From Auriscalpium vulgare (taxonomy: Eukaryota; Basidiomycota; Agaricomycetes; Russulales; Auriscalpiaceae), in assembly GCA_019915015.1 (NCBI GenBank), contig JAHBBC010000013.1:1364001-1428000 (forward strand): a DNA stretch of 64,000 nt. Reading direction: 5' to 3'. The position numbers and the translations under genes were made by a program. The notes below the pieces were generated by a model that searched no databases, was not told the DNA's origin, and saw nothing but the letters and a program-made list of their open reading frames with translations. Positions 51,894 to 63,148 of this stretch are shown here, piece by piece. Positions within the stretch are counted from its first letter, which is position 1. Each line of letters starts with the position of its first letter.

Positions 51894-54767
51894 CGCGGAG
51901 CAAGCAGCCAGCTCAGTTGACCGTGACGTTTGGACTTGCTCCATCTGCGCGAAACGTGGTCCGCTTCGATTCATATCTCCACGTCATCAAAATATATAAA
52001 CATAGCCGTGCGCCTGCGCGCGGTAGCGATGACAATCACAAAGACCACCCCGATCTGCTTTTTCTTGTACCTCGCAGGTACTCAGCGCGTCATGTACCGT
52101 CTTATTTCTCGTCAAGGTGCCTTGCGCTGATAGCCTGCGACACGTGTAGCTGGAGTACGACCCGCTTTGTGTGCCATGTTTCTCATGTGCGCCATCGCTG
52201 CCGTCTCATTTGCACCGGCCAGAGTTTGTCCACGGCATCTATACCATGTACGCGCGCGCGGTGCCTGCAGAGTGGCCTCACTGTTTCCTGCGGCCCTTCC
52301 TTGCACCAGACGCCTCGTGCACGCACTCATGCCTTCTTCGCCCGCAGGCCCTCCCGCACACTGTCCCCGACTTCGCTTGGCGGTGTCAAAATTTGTCCTG
52401 GAGTAATCCGGGCACGTAACTTAGGTCATGCCCGTCAACCAGGACGGAATCGCAGCACAAGTCACTCCAGCCGCCACCAAGCGTCTGCTAAGCTCTACTT
52501 CCCAGTGCCGGTCAAGCCTTCTCATAAATTCCCGTCGATGGCACGCAGCATCCACATCTTCATCGACAAACTGCTCCAGCATTCCCCACAGACGCACACG
52601 GGGCCCGCTCGTGCGCACCCGCCATCAGGAAAACGGTCGGGTACCGCCTAGCTCGTGCAAGCTCACAAGAGCCCACAAGCCGCGTCAAGACATCGTGACA
52701 TCTTGAACGGTCTTGACAGCTATCCCAAGACCGACCTCCGAAGCGAGGTGTCAGGCTCGGCTAGCTTGTCTCTTGACTCGTCTGGACAGCTCTCCGTGGC
52801 GCCTAGACAGAGCTTTCCAGACCCGTTACTGAGTGCCGGTCGTTTCCATGAGAAATCCTTCGGTGGTTCATCAATTATTAATTGAAGTATTATAGCAATC
52901 CGCACACATCTCAGGCTGTTCAGGTTCCCAGAGAGCTCACTAGCGCTCACTTGTGTATGTAGAAGAACAAAGAATTTGTGTATCTATCACTGTGGCGACG
53001 CCGGCAGTCTACCCGCCTTGCGCGCTGTGATCTACACAAAACTATGACAACCTCGCGAGTCATCTACTCATCGAGAACCCGGGCTGCGGTAACGTGCCCC
53101 ACGGCAGGCATGCCGCCACCCGAGCGCATGGGAAGCGTCATTCTCAATGATGCTGTAGTGGCTGCCGCAAATGATGACACGCGAGAGGGCCGGGCGCGGG
53201 CAGCAGACGTGCGGGAGTGGGTGCGCAGGACGGGGTGAAGGTGATACCTTTGAGTCAGCGCCCTGCGCGTCTTGCGCGGTCGTCCGGGGCAGCCTGTGCA
53301 TCCTGCTTGTGTGGCCCAAGGTCCTGCTCGTCGTGCACCGCGGCACAAATGGCTGGAGGCGCCGGAACACGCCAGACACGCGTTGGCCCTTGGGGACTGG
53401 AGGTGTGGCTGGAGGGCGACGTCATGGAGAAGGCGTCGTAGATGAAGACGGCGTTGCCGTCGGTCCACTCATCTTGTCCAATGCTGCATGAATGCGTCAG
53501 TGATAGCAATGTCTTTGTGCTCAGACTCCACACGCACTCTTCTGCGAGCAGGGAGACTATGGCGACATCCCGGGGCCTACTAGCGTGCGGAAAAAGTGAA
53601 CATGTCTAGCCGGCGTAGATGCACCGGATGACATGGATGGAAGAGAGGGAGAGGGAAGGAAGCTGAAGGAGGCGAGGATTCGGCAAGTGTGCTGAGCGCG
53701 TGGCAGGAGCGCGCGTTATCAAAGTGTCCCGCGGTCCCGTGATATGTAGCTCGTTCGACTTAGGACTCTCGAGTCAAGTTGCCCAGATCTTGCCTCTTCA
53801 ATATGTCGTCTGTCTCGCCGCCTCGCGCTCTTCACTAGGTTTGTTATCCACTTCCTGCCATTCATCATTACTCACCAATACCTGCATCTAGTGTGTCATG
53901 TTCGTCCATTCAACAAGTATGGAGGCATACCAGGGCGCCACGTCAGCGGCGACGCACTCGAGGCCAAGTTCGTGGCTACATTTCTTTCATCCCCAGCATC
54001 TCTTACTCTCTCGCATAGGGCCACTCGCTTTACAACAGCGCGCGCCCCGGCATATATGACAAGGCCGCCCGCCTTGCGCGTGGCGGTGTACAATGCTCAC
54101 ATGCTCGCCGGACGGTCGCCCCAGCGGGAGGAGTGCAGGACTACGGGTCAATACGGAGCGAATGTAATCACCCTCGAGTGCGTATTCATACTCTCCTCGC
54201 GCTGTGCTCCCGTGCCCATATTCAATTACTCACAGGCAAGCCACCGACGAGCGACGTCATCAGCTTGTAAGCTCGTTATTTTCGCGCTGCTCTCATGGTT
54301 AATTTTGCTCCGGTCCTGAATAGGTCTACGAAGAGGGCTTAACATATTGGCTTCAAGCGTAAGCATGCTGCTCAAGCAATATGTGCATCCCGAACACCAC
54401 GACAAGCCACAAGACGCATGAACGACCCAACACATGGGCCAATCTTCAAGGCAATGCTCGCGCGCTGGGCGGAGACAGGTCATGTGAGTGCCATTATTAC
54501 TGTGACCCGGGTCTTCATTTGACTGATCGGGCTTGCTTTCCAGTATGCAGATGGCTCGGAGTCACGATGAGACGACGATTCGGATATGGACCACGGTCCT
54601 ACCGACTCACCCGCGTTCTTGGCGGGAGGTCCCTCATTCTATGACTTTGCTTGCATGATACTAGGTTCTCAGTCCCCCATTGAATCTTGATTGTCTCGAT
54701 GTACCGGTAGCTCATCTTGTTTACTCGGTAGTTATGCGGCCGTCAGCTGGGTACCTTGGAATCTATA
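51894..54767. other. long intergenic region
   Basis: No gene I can support. Short overlapping frames on both strands between 53060 and 53530 include a minus-strand passage (EWTDGNAVFIYDAFSM) that might be a relic. At about 52690-52830 there is a repeat related to 54980-55170 (CTTGAC- and GTCTGGACAG-type words). Confidence 0.4.
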
Positions 54768-54992
54768 TTACGGAATAAAGATTGATTGCAATGGTAATTT
54801 AAAGCATAATGCAAGCATAAATGCGCGAGAGAAAGAACAGCCGAGCGAGCCGGCCGCCACCGCGCGCGCAAAGTCGCCCTGGTCGCTTAGATTGAGGTAC
54901 ACCTGCACGATGTCCGAGAGCAGCTGGCGCGGGTTGAAGTGGTACTTCTCCTTGTTCTTCACGCGCAGGTCCTGGCTTGTGCCAGCTGTCAA
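54768..54992 (-). pseudogene. fragment of ubiquitin conjugation factor E4 (UFD2-like)
   Basis: The minus strand reads KNKEKYHFNPRQLLSDIVQVYLNL and DQGDFARAVAA, which matches what I recall of the UFD2/E4 core shortly before its conserved AxDxRSY region. Similarity starts near 54980 and stops abruptly at AVAA (about 54850), so only around 40 residues are present. No U-box or neighbouring exons are seen. It abuts a dyad-rich repeat at 54980-55170, which suggests capture or translocation of a single exon piece. Confidence 0.6.
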
Positions 54993-55170
54993 GAGCTGTC
55001 AAGAGCCAGCTGCGAGAACAGCCGTCGGGAAGCGACGTGTCTTGCCCGAGCTGTCCAGACGTGTCAAGCTCGGCTAGTAGAGCTTGACGCGTCTGGACAG
55101 AAGGGACCTAGCTAGAGACGTCTTGAGAGCTTGAGGCTCTGTCAAGACGTGTCAAGCTCGGTCCCGTTCT
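54980..55170. repeat. CTTGAC/GTCTGGACAG dyad repeat
   Basis: Contains a 21-bp inverted repeat with one mismatch: CTGTCCAGACGTGTCAAGCTC at 55051-55071 against 55080-55100. Further direct copies of TCAAGACGTGTCAAGCTCG-type words surround it. Related words occur at 52690-52830. Looks like a small MITE or dispersed repeat. Confidence 0.55.
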
Positions 55171-56191
55171 CCTGATGGCGGACTCGAGTCCGCGAAACGG
55201 TCCTAGGTACACCGCACCGAGCAACTGCTGGCCTGGGTCTCACTTACGTTCCTCACCCATATACGAGCGGCCGCGGATTCTGCCCGGAACGTCCCAGGAT
55301 TCTGCCCGAAACGTCCCACACATATTTATGTCGCAGCGTACGTCCGGCCGCCGCCAAGGACCGGGCAATTTCCACGCCCGTCAGCGCCCTCAAGGCCAAC
55401 AGGCTCATGCGCGTCCATGAGTACTGGCCACCCACACCGTGCGCGCAGCCAGTGGAGCGGCGAGCACTCCCAGGAGCGCTGCGGTGAGCAGCTGGAGCAA
55501 GGATTCTCGATGCTCAGAAAAGCGTCAGCACGTCGTCGCTGTGCGTCACTTTGCTAGCTCGCCTCGGCCGAGCACCGCTCACCGCTGGAAATGACGCTGT
55601 GTTCAGTCATTCGCTGTGTGTGTCTCATATTTTATTTGATATGCCAGATCGCGCGCTCATTGTGTCTCACATCGTAGCCTCCAACTGACGACCGCTAGCG
55701 CGCCGAGATGCAGCATCCGGATAAACTTGCTCGCATTGGTCAGCGTGCTACACCTATCATATACGCACAATCAAAGTGCCGAGCGCGGACTTAACAACTA
55801 GCGTACGTATGTTTCACTGTCCGCTTCTGCTTTTGGGTGCCCTGGCTTACGCTGGTCGACCATAGATAGTTTCTTCAATTATGGATACCAGCACGGATGG
55901 CATCGTGAACGCAACGCTGGCGCCTGTGTCTCACACGACGACTGCGAGGCAATGCACGAGCGGACCACTTCCCACCTGATTTGGCGTCGGCCCGAGCAAT
56001 TTGGACTGCGCAGTGGTCACATGGGTACGCATGGGAGCAGATTGAAAGTGGAGGTGTGCACGTGGTAAGTCGTGGGAGCGATGCAGCTTCGTGGACAACG
56101 CATTCCCGAACCTTTCGTTCCGCAGCCGCACCCATCTCCCCAAGTCAAGTCCACCCACCACTCCCTTGCTTTCCCCGATCCTCTCAATACA
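55171..56191. other. intergenic; promoter block of next F-box gene at the right
   Basis: No gene seen to about 55950. From about 55980 it carries the family 2 upstream block shared with the other copies. Confidence 0.45.
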
Positions 56192-58041
56192 ATGCAAGCT
56201 CCTGGGAGCCCCGTCGATCTGAGGTGACTTCATATCTTTCGCCGACAGGTTGATCTTCTGACAGGAATAGCAGGTGCCAGTGGTTCGACGGACTCAAAGA
56301 ACACGACACCATCTGGTTGAACGTCGCGCGCTACAGGATCAGCAAGATCGAGGCGGTGTATATTCCATTTTCCGACACCAGACATGCGACTTTTCAAAGC
56401 GCCGACGCCGCAGAGTGCGCTCTCAGCGTCGTGCAGGCCGCCCACCGTGCCCGGCTCCAGACAGAGGAAGAAGCAATAGAAGCGGCTAAGGAGGCGCTTC
56501 GCAAAGCGTACGCTGTCGACGATGAGGCCTTAACTGTCGCCCGACTCGCGCTGCGTCAGGAGCGCAACCCACTTATCCCCGTCGTACGTCTCCCAACCGA
56601 ACTCCTCCGCCATATCTTCGCTCTCTGCTCCAAGAACGACCCTCCGCATATCGAGCAACTTCTGAGCAATCGCATGGGGTGGCTTGCAGTGACGCATGTA
56701 TGCCGGCGCTGGCGGAATATCGCGCTCGAGCAGTCGGGGCTCTGGACCGGCATCTCAGGGTTATTGAACCGCTTCTGGACATACGCATTTGCGGACCGCG
56801 CACAGACGATGCCACTCGCCATCCACTTTGATGGTCCCTACTCACCTTCTTGGCAACTCCAATTTGTTGCCAAAAATATGTCGCGCACGGCATATCTAGA
56901 TGTGGGGGTCGATTTCGAGGACAAAGAAGCAATCGCATTGACTGCGAGCGCACCGCTTTTACACACACTCAAGCTGACAGTTTCCAACCGGGACCCGCTT
57001 CCGGACGATCTTTTGGGACGCCACGCGCCGGCGTTACGCGACCTTTACTTCTCGACATATCATATCATCCCGTTGACATTGCCTATCTTTGCACGCCTCA
57101 CCAGACTACACATCATGAACCCGTACGACTCCGAAGGCTTTGGTTTTGACAATTTTTTCAACAATCTGCTCGACGGACTCGAGGGGATGCGCGAGCTGGA
57201 GCGACTCAAGATACAGCTTTTCAATAAGAACTGGAACATTGTCGCAGTGGATGAACCGGCCAAGAAGCGTCGCAGCGTCGCCCTAGCGAAACTGTCCTGT
57301 TTGGAACTTGATGTCTCCCCGCGAGACGCCATGATTATCATTTCCCACCTCCCTCTGCCGGCCCACGCTGTTGCCCGGTACAACTTGATGCTACACCAGG
57401 AACACCTCCCGGACCGCTTCTTTCCCCTCATCCTGGCGTCCGTCCACTGCCACGCCGATCCTGTGGGCCAGAGCTCCAACGCCATCACCAGTCTCACCAT
57501 CGACATAGCCAAGCTCGTTTGGAAGGTCGTCATTACCGCACAAACAGATATGCATCCGCACGAGCCCGCCCTGACCCTGACCATGCGTGTGCCTGCGTGC
57601 GTCGCCCTGCATGCGCTGGCATCTGCGCACTTGCGGGAGTTGACGCTCAACGGCGTTGAGCTCAAAAACTGCACATGGCCAGACATGCCTGCGCTGCGGC
57701 GCCTGGTGGTGAAGGGCGCGGCCGTGGCGTCGCTCTGCGCGAACCTGGAGCGCGTACCGCCGATCGTGCCTGCGCTCGTGGACCTGGTGATCACGGACGT
57801 GTGCATCCCGGCCGAGTCGGGCAGTGGAGAGGCGGAAGACGAGCAGGGGGGTGATCGGGCGGAAGGTCACGGTGCGACGATGTGGCTGCTGCCACGGATC
57901 TTGGCGGCGCGCGCCGAGGCGGGATGTCGTCTGGAGGAGCTCGACGTGACGCGGTGCAATGTGAACCCGGCGTGGGAGGTGCACGTGCAGGAGAAGTTGT
58001 TGGGGACGCGGGTGCGGGTGAAGGGGGATGAGGACGCGTGA
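56192..58041 (+). CDS. F-box family 2 gene, copy 2
   Basis: Exon 1 is 56192-56223 (MQAPGSPVDLR); a 50-nt intron leads to exon 2, 56274-58041, giving about 599 residues. The same order of parts as copy 1: a WFDGLKEHDTIWLNVARYRISKI block, a coiled coil (AECALSVVQAAHRARLQTEEEAIEAAKEAL), an F-box-like domain (LPTELLRHIFALC ... VCRRWRNIALEQSGLW) and leucine-rich segments. The C-terminal 70 residues have a Glu/Gly-rich insert (ESGSGEAEDEQGGDRAEGHG) not in copy 1. The frame is intact. Confidence 0.8.
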
Positions 58042-60211
58042 AGAGGGTGAATTCGTCATTTGGCCGTCGCGTAGGCGGGGTCGGAGAGACGGATCGTGTG
58101 CTCGACGTGGTGTTGATATGTTGGGGCTGCACTTTATTTGTCTGTCCGATCCGAACGTCATGGAGATATGATTGCCCAGCGCCGTATGAATATAATCCGT
58201 GCTGAGCCTCGGAGTTCCGGTATGTGACAGTCGTGCGTTCCGTAGACGGCATTCTAGGAAGATGATACAGCTTCAAATATTTGGTGAGCGGCCCGGCAGT
58301 GAAGGAGAAGAATCGACGGGGTCAACGGAATGCGTTAGCTACATAGTCAAATATCGAAGCGTACGATGTCTGGCAACGTTGAGTTGCGAAGGCGGGTATC
58401 TACAGAGCACATACGTAGCTGGCAAATACTGAGAACCAGCACGATCCTGGACCATGCTTGGGAGGAAGAGCTCCGGTACGTAACTCGGCGGTTGACGCGG
58501 TCCAAGCGACGCCACTCGGATGCATGACAGACATGGCCTGCGATGCATAGCGCACATAAGAACACAAGATCAATTGGAGACAGACACTTAACTGGGACAA
58601 AGAAGCTCGCCCTGTGCCTTCGTAGGACATGACCACGAGACGAGCACCCAGCGTCGGGTATGAAAGGTCGGGTGCCCTCGGGCGGAGACGCCGACGTTCG
58701 TTCGAAGTGCGGCACCACTGGAGGCCGGCCCGAGGCAGACATTCAGCAAGCATCCGGCGCGGGGTCGAAAGACACGTACCTGCTCAGATCGTGGCAGCTG
58801 TCTGTGCGGGGATGTGACCGTGTGGCATTGTATGTGGCTGTATGACGGCATGGGCGCATCGAAAACACTGGCAGGTGTGCACGAGGGTGCGTAGGTGCGT
58901 GTCGAGGATATGTGAGGAGGAAGTGCGGGCCCAAAAAACACGGGCTGTGGGCACGCGGGAGCGAGCGTAGATGTGACTAGCGGGGAGAACGCTTTCAGCA
59001 CGGGTAAGATACGCGGAGAAGAACTGCAGGTGCTCACCACAACCGAGTTTCAGCAGCGATGCCTCCTTCACCATCTCCTCTTTGCCTCACTCCGTCGACG
59101 TGTCATCCCAGAACAGCTTGTCGTGTTAGATTGAGGGCTGTGACGATGCTTCCGCATTCGCCAGATAGAATCGCAGTCCAGTGAGATATGTATGGAGGGA
59201 CACGATGCTCAGGAGATTTGCTCGTGAGGGGAAGGAAGAGGACGACCGGCATCAGACGCGCGTCGAAAGCCACCGGCCCGCTGCGCCGGATTCTCACTGG
59301 CACCTCTCTCTTTCTGCACCGATGTCGCGCTCTGTCCAACCTCGTCGACCGTCCCTTCGTGAACTAAGGTCAGCGAAGCGACTATCTACCACCCCGGCCT
59401 CTTTCTGCGTCCACGCTCAGCGCAAGCTCGGCACATCGTGCGACACAGAGCGCCGACAATGCGCGATGGTGTCACTGTTGGACTTGGGACTCTGGCACAC
59501 TGTGAGTCGTGTGCCCCCTTTGCCTGCCTCAATCACACTGACGGTTTCTTGTATTGCATGCAGGACTGCGTTTTTGCTCTCATTAGTGGGCCAGGTGCCC
59601 TTACGGCCGACGCGCTGTTGTTGGCAGAACGCTCCAGTGCGGGTCCGCACCGCGCTTTCATGCTAGCAGCGCGCACCTGGCCCAATGACGTCCTTCGCCA
59701 CGTTCGACTTTTCAGATTGTCCAAGAGGAAACTCGTCAGGGTGGCGGCGAGACGCGGACATCACCTAGGCAATCCTCGTGGTTCGGAACGTGTTTTCAAT
59801 CATGAGGTCAAATACCCGCAGATGTCTCGCCTTCCTATGGCCCTTCCTTGCGAGTCGCAGTATCGTGTCCGTCATGGCACCTCGTGCCCGCCAATCAGTA
59901 TGATCCGCAGCCTCGTCAGCACTTCTCTTCCCGCTCGCTTGATCCTGAACGAGAGGAGCCATACCATTGGGGCCTCTTTCGACCTGGCATGGCGTCTGTA
60001 CGATCAACGTGGAATACGCAGTGGTCAACCGGGTATGCGCTGGAGCAAATGGAAGAGCGGAGGCGATGGTCGTGGTGCACGGTGCACGTGGTGACTCGTG
60101 GGAGCGATCCAGCCTCCGAGTCATGGACAACACATGGACAACACATGCCCGAACCATCCCTTCCGCCGCCGCACGCATCCCTCCAACCCAAGTGCTCTCC
60201 CAATCCTCAAC
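58042..60211. other. intergenic with relics and F-box promoter block
   Basis: No intact gene. Minus-strand relics resembling 45190-45420 and 47450-47560 lie at about 58990-59450 (for example CGCAAGCTCGGCACA in common). From about 59940 the family 2 upstream block begins. Confidence 0.4.
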
Positions 60212-60214
60212 ATG

Positions 60215-62184
60215 ATGCAAGCTCCTGGGAGCCCTGTCGACAAGAGGTGACTACATCTCTTTGGCCGACAGACGGATCTGCTGATAGGCAGAGCAGGTGG
60301 CAGTGGCTCGACGGACTCGAAGGACACGACACCATCTGGTTGAACGTCGCGCACTACAGGATCAGCAAGATCGAGGCGGTCTATATCCCATCCTCCGACA
60401 ACAGACACGCAACGTTGGAGAGCGCCGACGCCGCAGAGCGCACTCTCAGCGCTGCACAGGCCGCCCACCGTGCCCGGCTCCAGGCAGAGGAAGACGCACT
60501 CGAGGATGCAAAAGAGGCGATTCGCAAAGCGTACGCTGTCGACGATGAGGCCATGAACGTTGCCCGACGTGCGCTGCGTCAGACGCACAACTCCCTTCTC
60601 CCCGTCGCATGTCTCCCAATCGAACTCCTCCGCCATATCTTCGCTCTCTGTGCAGAGAATGACCGTCCGCGGTTCGACCGAGGTTATATAGGTTATATGC
60701 GGTGGATCGCAGTGACGCAGGCCTGCCGGCATTGGCGGGATGTCGCGCTCGAGCACTCGGGAATCTGGGCCCACATTTCATGGTCATTGGGCCCCAGCGG
60801 GGCGAAGACGTTTGCGGAGCGCGCACAGACAATGCCCCTCGTCGTTGATTTCGCACACCGTCTGCGTTGCGCCCCACCTCGCTGGCAAAGCCGGTTTCTT
60901 GCCAAGAATCTCTCACGCACGGCAAATTTATCTGTGAACTTCAAGGCTGTGGGACACCTTCCAAGTACATTGAACGCGAGGGCACCCCTCCTACACGCAC
61001 TCAGGCTGATGGTCTTCGGTGACGGCTCGCTTCGGCTTCCGGACGATTTTCTGGGACGCCACGCGCCGGCGCTGCGCGATCTTCACATATCGACATTTCC
61101 TAATACCATCCCATTAATGTTGCCTATCTTTGCACGCCTCACCACCCTAGAAATCACAAACACCTACCCCCAAGATCACTCTTTTGGCGAATTTATTGAC
61201 CTACTGCTCGACGGACTGGAGGGGATGCACGAGCTGGAGCGGCTCAAAATTCACATTGTCAACGAGACGAACAATACCACAGCGCAGGAACCGGTCCAAC
61301 AGCGGCGCAGTATCGCCCTAGCTAATTTGTCGTCTCTGCAACTTACTACCACCCCGCAAGACGCCAGGATAATTATCTACCACCTCTCGCTGCCGGCCCA
61401 CGCCGTCGCCTGCTACGACATGGTCGTCGTCACGGAACACATCCCGGACGACTTCTTTCCCCTCATGCTCGCGTCTGTCCACTGCCACGCCAATCCCGTA
61501 GGTCAGAGCTCCAACGTTATCAACAGTCTCAACATCGGTGCCTCCGATTATTCCGGTAGCCTCTTCACCTCGATCACGGCGCGAACGGACGCGCATACGC
61601 ACGGGCCCACTTTGACCGTAAGCTTCAGCGACCACACTCTAAGTTCGGCCACGTTCGCATTCAGCGCCCTGACTACGCGCATTGTCCCAATTTCCCTGAC
61701 GTCTGCGCACTTGCGGGAATTGACGCTCGATTGCGATGTGTTCTTTTACTGCCCATGGCCGGACCTGCCTGCGCTGCGGCGCCTCGTGGTGGAAGCATCG
61801 GCGGTGGTGTCCGTCTGTGCGAGCCTGCGCCGCACGCCGTATGCCCTGCCTGCGCTCGAAGTACTCGTCTTCGTGCACGTGCGCATCTCATCGAAGGCCG
61901 GGATGGCCACGGCGGAGGGCGATGCCATACGGAAGGTGCCGTGGACTTTGGCGGCGCGCGCAGAGGCGGGATATCGACTGGAGGAGCTCGATTTGACGCA
62001 GTGCAATGTGGAAGAGAGGTGGGTGGTGCGCGCGAGGAAGCATCTACTCAGGAGTGGGATAAGGACGCGTGAGAGAGGGGAAAGAGAGGAGGACTTGCTG
62101 GGAGTGGGCCGACGCGTAGCGCGGCAGTACGATTCCGCTTCTGAGGGGGTTTCTGGTTACATAATCAAATATATACATAAATAA
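60215..62184 (+). CDS. F-box family 2 gene, copy 3, with element-derived C-terminus
   Basis: Exon 1 is 60215-60246 (MQAPGSPVDKR; an ATG three bases upstream is also possible), the intron 60247-60296 (50 nt) and exon 2 60297-62184, giving about 639 residues. Coiled coil, F-box-like domain (LPIELLRHIFALC ... ACRHWRDVALEHSGIW) and leucine-rich parts are as in the other copies. The last native element is RKHLLRSGIRT. Where copy 1 stops, this copy reads on and crosses at 62093 into a 591-bp Helentron-like element. Its final 30 or so residues (DLLGVGRRVARQYDS ...) and its stop codon come from the element. The much longer open frame upstream of 60215 is not used in my model. Confidence 0.78.
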
Positions 62185-62683
62185 TAGTCTTGAGACACTA
62201 TGTACTAGACACCAAAACACGACTGGGAGTGGCCCTGGTACCAAATTTAAGTCATGGTGGGCAATACTGTTCACTGGAGGGCATTAAAATTTACATAAGT
62301 TGGGTGTGCAGCTGCACCTGAGGTGGTTGTTGTGAAATCAAGAGTGATGACATCATTTCGGGCTCTAATTGTAATTTAAAACCCCGGAGTGACATCATCG
62401 TATTTCTGCCTGTGTTGTCTGGTGCATCTCAGTTGTCGCAACATCACTGTTCTGCAACTTCTGTATATGTTGCATGGCCTAGTAATCAGTGTATTTAGGC
62501 AATCATTTGTGTATATTGTGTGGAGCAAATGAGGAGGGGTAAAGTCGTGAGTTGACATAGCGTGGGAGCAAATTTCCAAAAAAGGCGACACAGATGATCG
62601 TTGCAATGGGGTCGAAAAAACGCTGTATATGGATGACATAAGCAACGATTCGTAGGAATCGTAACGATTCGTAGGAATCGTAA
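62093..62683 (+). mobile_element. short Helentron-like element (591 bp)
   Basis: The left end ACTTGCTGGGAGTGGGCCGA equals that of the 3.34-kb elements. The right end is the same hairpin, here present twice in tandem (first GAATCGTAA ending at 62663, second at 62683). Inside, a TGACATCA-armed hairpin (about 62347-62400) and AAATTTCCAAAAAAGGCGACACAG-like sequence match 41980-42250 in diverged form. It has no open frame of its own. It overlaps the 3' end of the F-box gene. Confidence 0.7.
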
Positions 62684-63148
62684 AAGGGCCGACGGCGAGT
62701 GAGAGATGCAGTGAAAAATTCACAGCGCTGATGCATGGTACGCATTTCGGCTCTCTCAGCGCATAGTCTCAATGTTAAATATTTTATACGACGAACAAAG
62801 ATTGAAAGCAGACACACGCATGCCTCTTGTTCTGCAGGCTCATCAGCACCGCTGTCCTTCGCTTGCTTGAATCTGAACGAGAGGAGCCATATCATTGAGA
62901 CCTCTTTCCACCCGACATGGCGTCTATACGAGCAAATTGGACTATGTACGCAGTGGTCAACTCGCGCTGCAAAATTGGACTACGCAGTGATCAGAACGCG
63001 GTGCAAGGCGTGCTCGGCACACGTGGTGAGTCGTGGGAGTGATCCAGCCTCATGGACAACGCATGCCCGCACTATTTTTTCCGCCGCACGCATCTCTGCA
63101 AGTCAAGTCCACCAACGTTTGCTCGCAGTCACATATCCTCTCAATGCA
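62684..63148 (+). promoter_or_regulatory. spacer and family 2 upstream block
   Basis: No gene. From about 62870 it contains the conserved block found before the other family 2 genes (GAACGAGAGGAGCCATAT, GACATGGCGTCTATACGAG and others). Confidence 0.5.

Noticed and set aside
53064..53533. Overlapping minus-strand frames that might form a small gene
   Set aside because: Some passages look protein-like, but no start, splice sites or paralog could be established.
59848..60214. Long upstream extension of the third family 2 F-box frame (778 codons in total)
   Set aside because: The other three copies share the promoter block here and a 32-nt first exon plus a 50-nt intron; the extension is not conserved as protein.
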